From an uncultured Chlorobiota bacterium (lineage in GTDB: Bacteria; Bacteroidota; Bacteroidia; Bacteroidales; JAADGE01): 6,627 bases of DNA. How positions within the stretch are numbered: the first letter of the stretch is position 1; every line of letters begins with the position of its first letter. Below, one piece after another: positions 6,536-6,627 of this stretch. The notes under the pieces were generated by a model that saw only the letters and a list, made by a program, of their open reading frames with translations, ran no database searches and was not told where the DNA came from. The stretch lies in assembly GCA_947311265.1 (NCBI GenBank), contig CAMZKQ010000167.1:1-6627 (forward strand), in the 5' to 3' direction. The translations under genes were made by a program, and so were the position numbers.

Positions 6536-6627
6536 TTAGCAACCTTCAAGCAATTCATTGATATATTCTTCTTTAAAGCCGGGAAAGCTAGTTACAAATT
6601 GAATTTTTCCATAAATTTTTGATACAC
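6536..6627 (-). CDS. Possible C-terminal end of an unidentified protein (runs off the right edge)
   Basis: One minus-strand frame is open from the window edge to a TAA at 6538-6536. It gives 30 codons that end KIQFVTSFPGFKEEYINELLEGC. The other two minus frames contain stops, and codon choice resembles that of the neighbours. The pattern of a short strand followed by a charged helix is plausible for a real C-terminus, and a convergent gene ending right after pirin fits compact gene packing. I do not recognise the family, and 30 codons are too few to be certain that it is coding. Confidence 0.45.
   Translation of the reverse strand, partial: VSKIYGKIQFVTSFPGFKEEYINELLEGC

Overview
The window looks like a chromosomal stretch of a Bacteroidota (Bacteroidetes) genome with low to moderate GC. 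Four signs support this. The starts lack recognisable Shine-Dalgarno sequences. Three start regions carry a TAnnTTTG -7 element, the promoter signature of this phylum. There is a secreted TPR / transmembrane / SpoIIE-phosphatase protein of the type common there. There is also a large AsmA-like protein. No RNA gene, CRISPR array, insertion sequence or phage gene is visible.

Layout. Left edge (1-239, minus): the first 79 codons of a thiolase (acetyl-CoA acetyltransferase type), with a likely promoter in the 87-base gap before it. 327-2720 (minus): an intact 797-residue membrane protein with a signal peptide, eight TPRs in a strict 40-residue period, one transmembrane helix, a coiled coil and a SpoIIE/PP2C-type serine phosphatase domain. 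2721-2969: a 249-base divergent intergenic region holding one promoter for each flanking gene and an AT-only inverted repeat. 2970-5795 (plus): a 941-residue AsmA-family envelope protein ending in a basic, alanine-rich helix built of 11-residue repeats. 5819-6533 (plus): a pirin (cupin) gene only 23 bases downstream and probably cotranscribed. It is split by a one-base frameshift at about 6188-6208. Right edge (6536-6627, minus): a short open frame that looks like the C-terminus of a convergent gene.

How they may work together. The phosphatase and the AsmA protein are divergently transcribed from one intergenic region and both act at the cell envelope: one relays a periplasmic state to the cytoplasm, the other probably maintains outer-membrane lipids. 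A functional link is only inferred from position. Pirin and thiolase look like ordinary metabolic or stress neighbours. The points most worth a second look are the hendecad tail of the AsmA protein, the pirin frameshift (indel versus +1 slippage at CCC CCC TAG A), and the highly regular TPR array. I see no convincing evidence of a wholly new multi-gene system.
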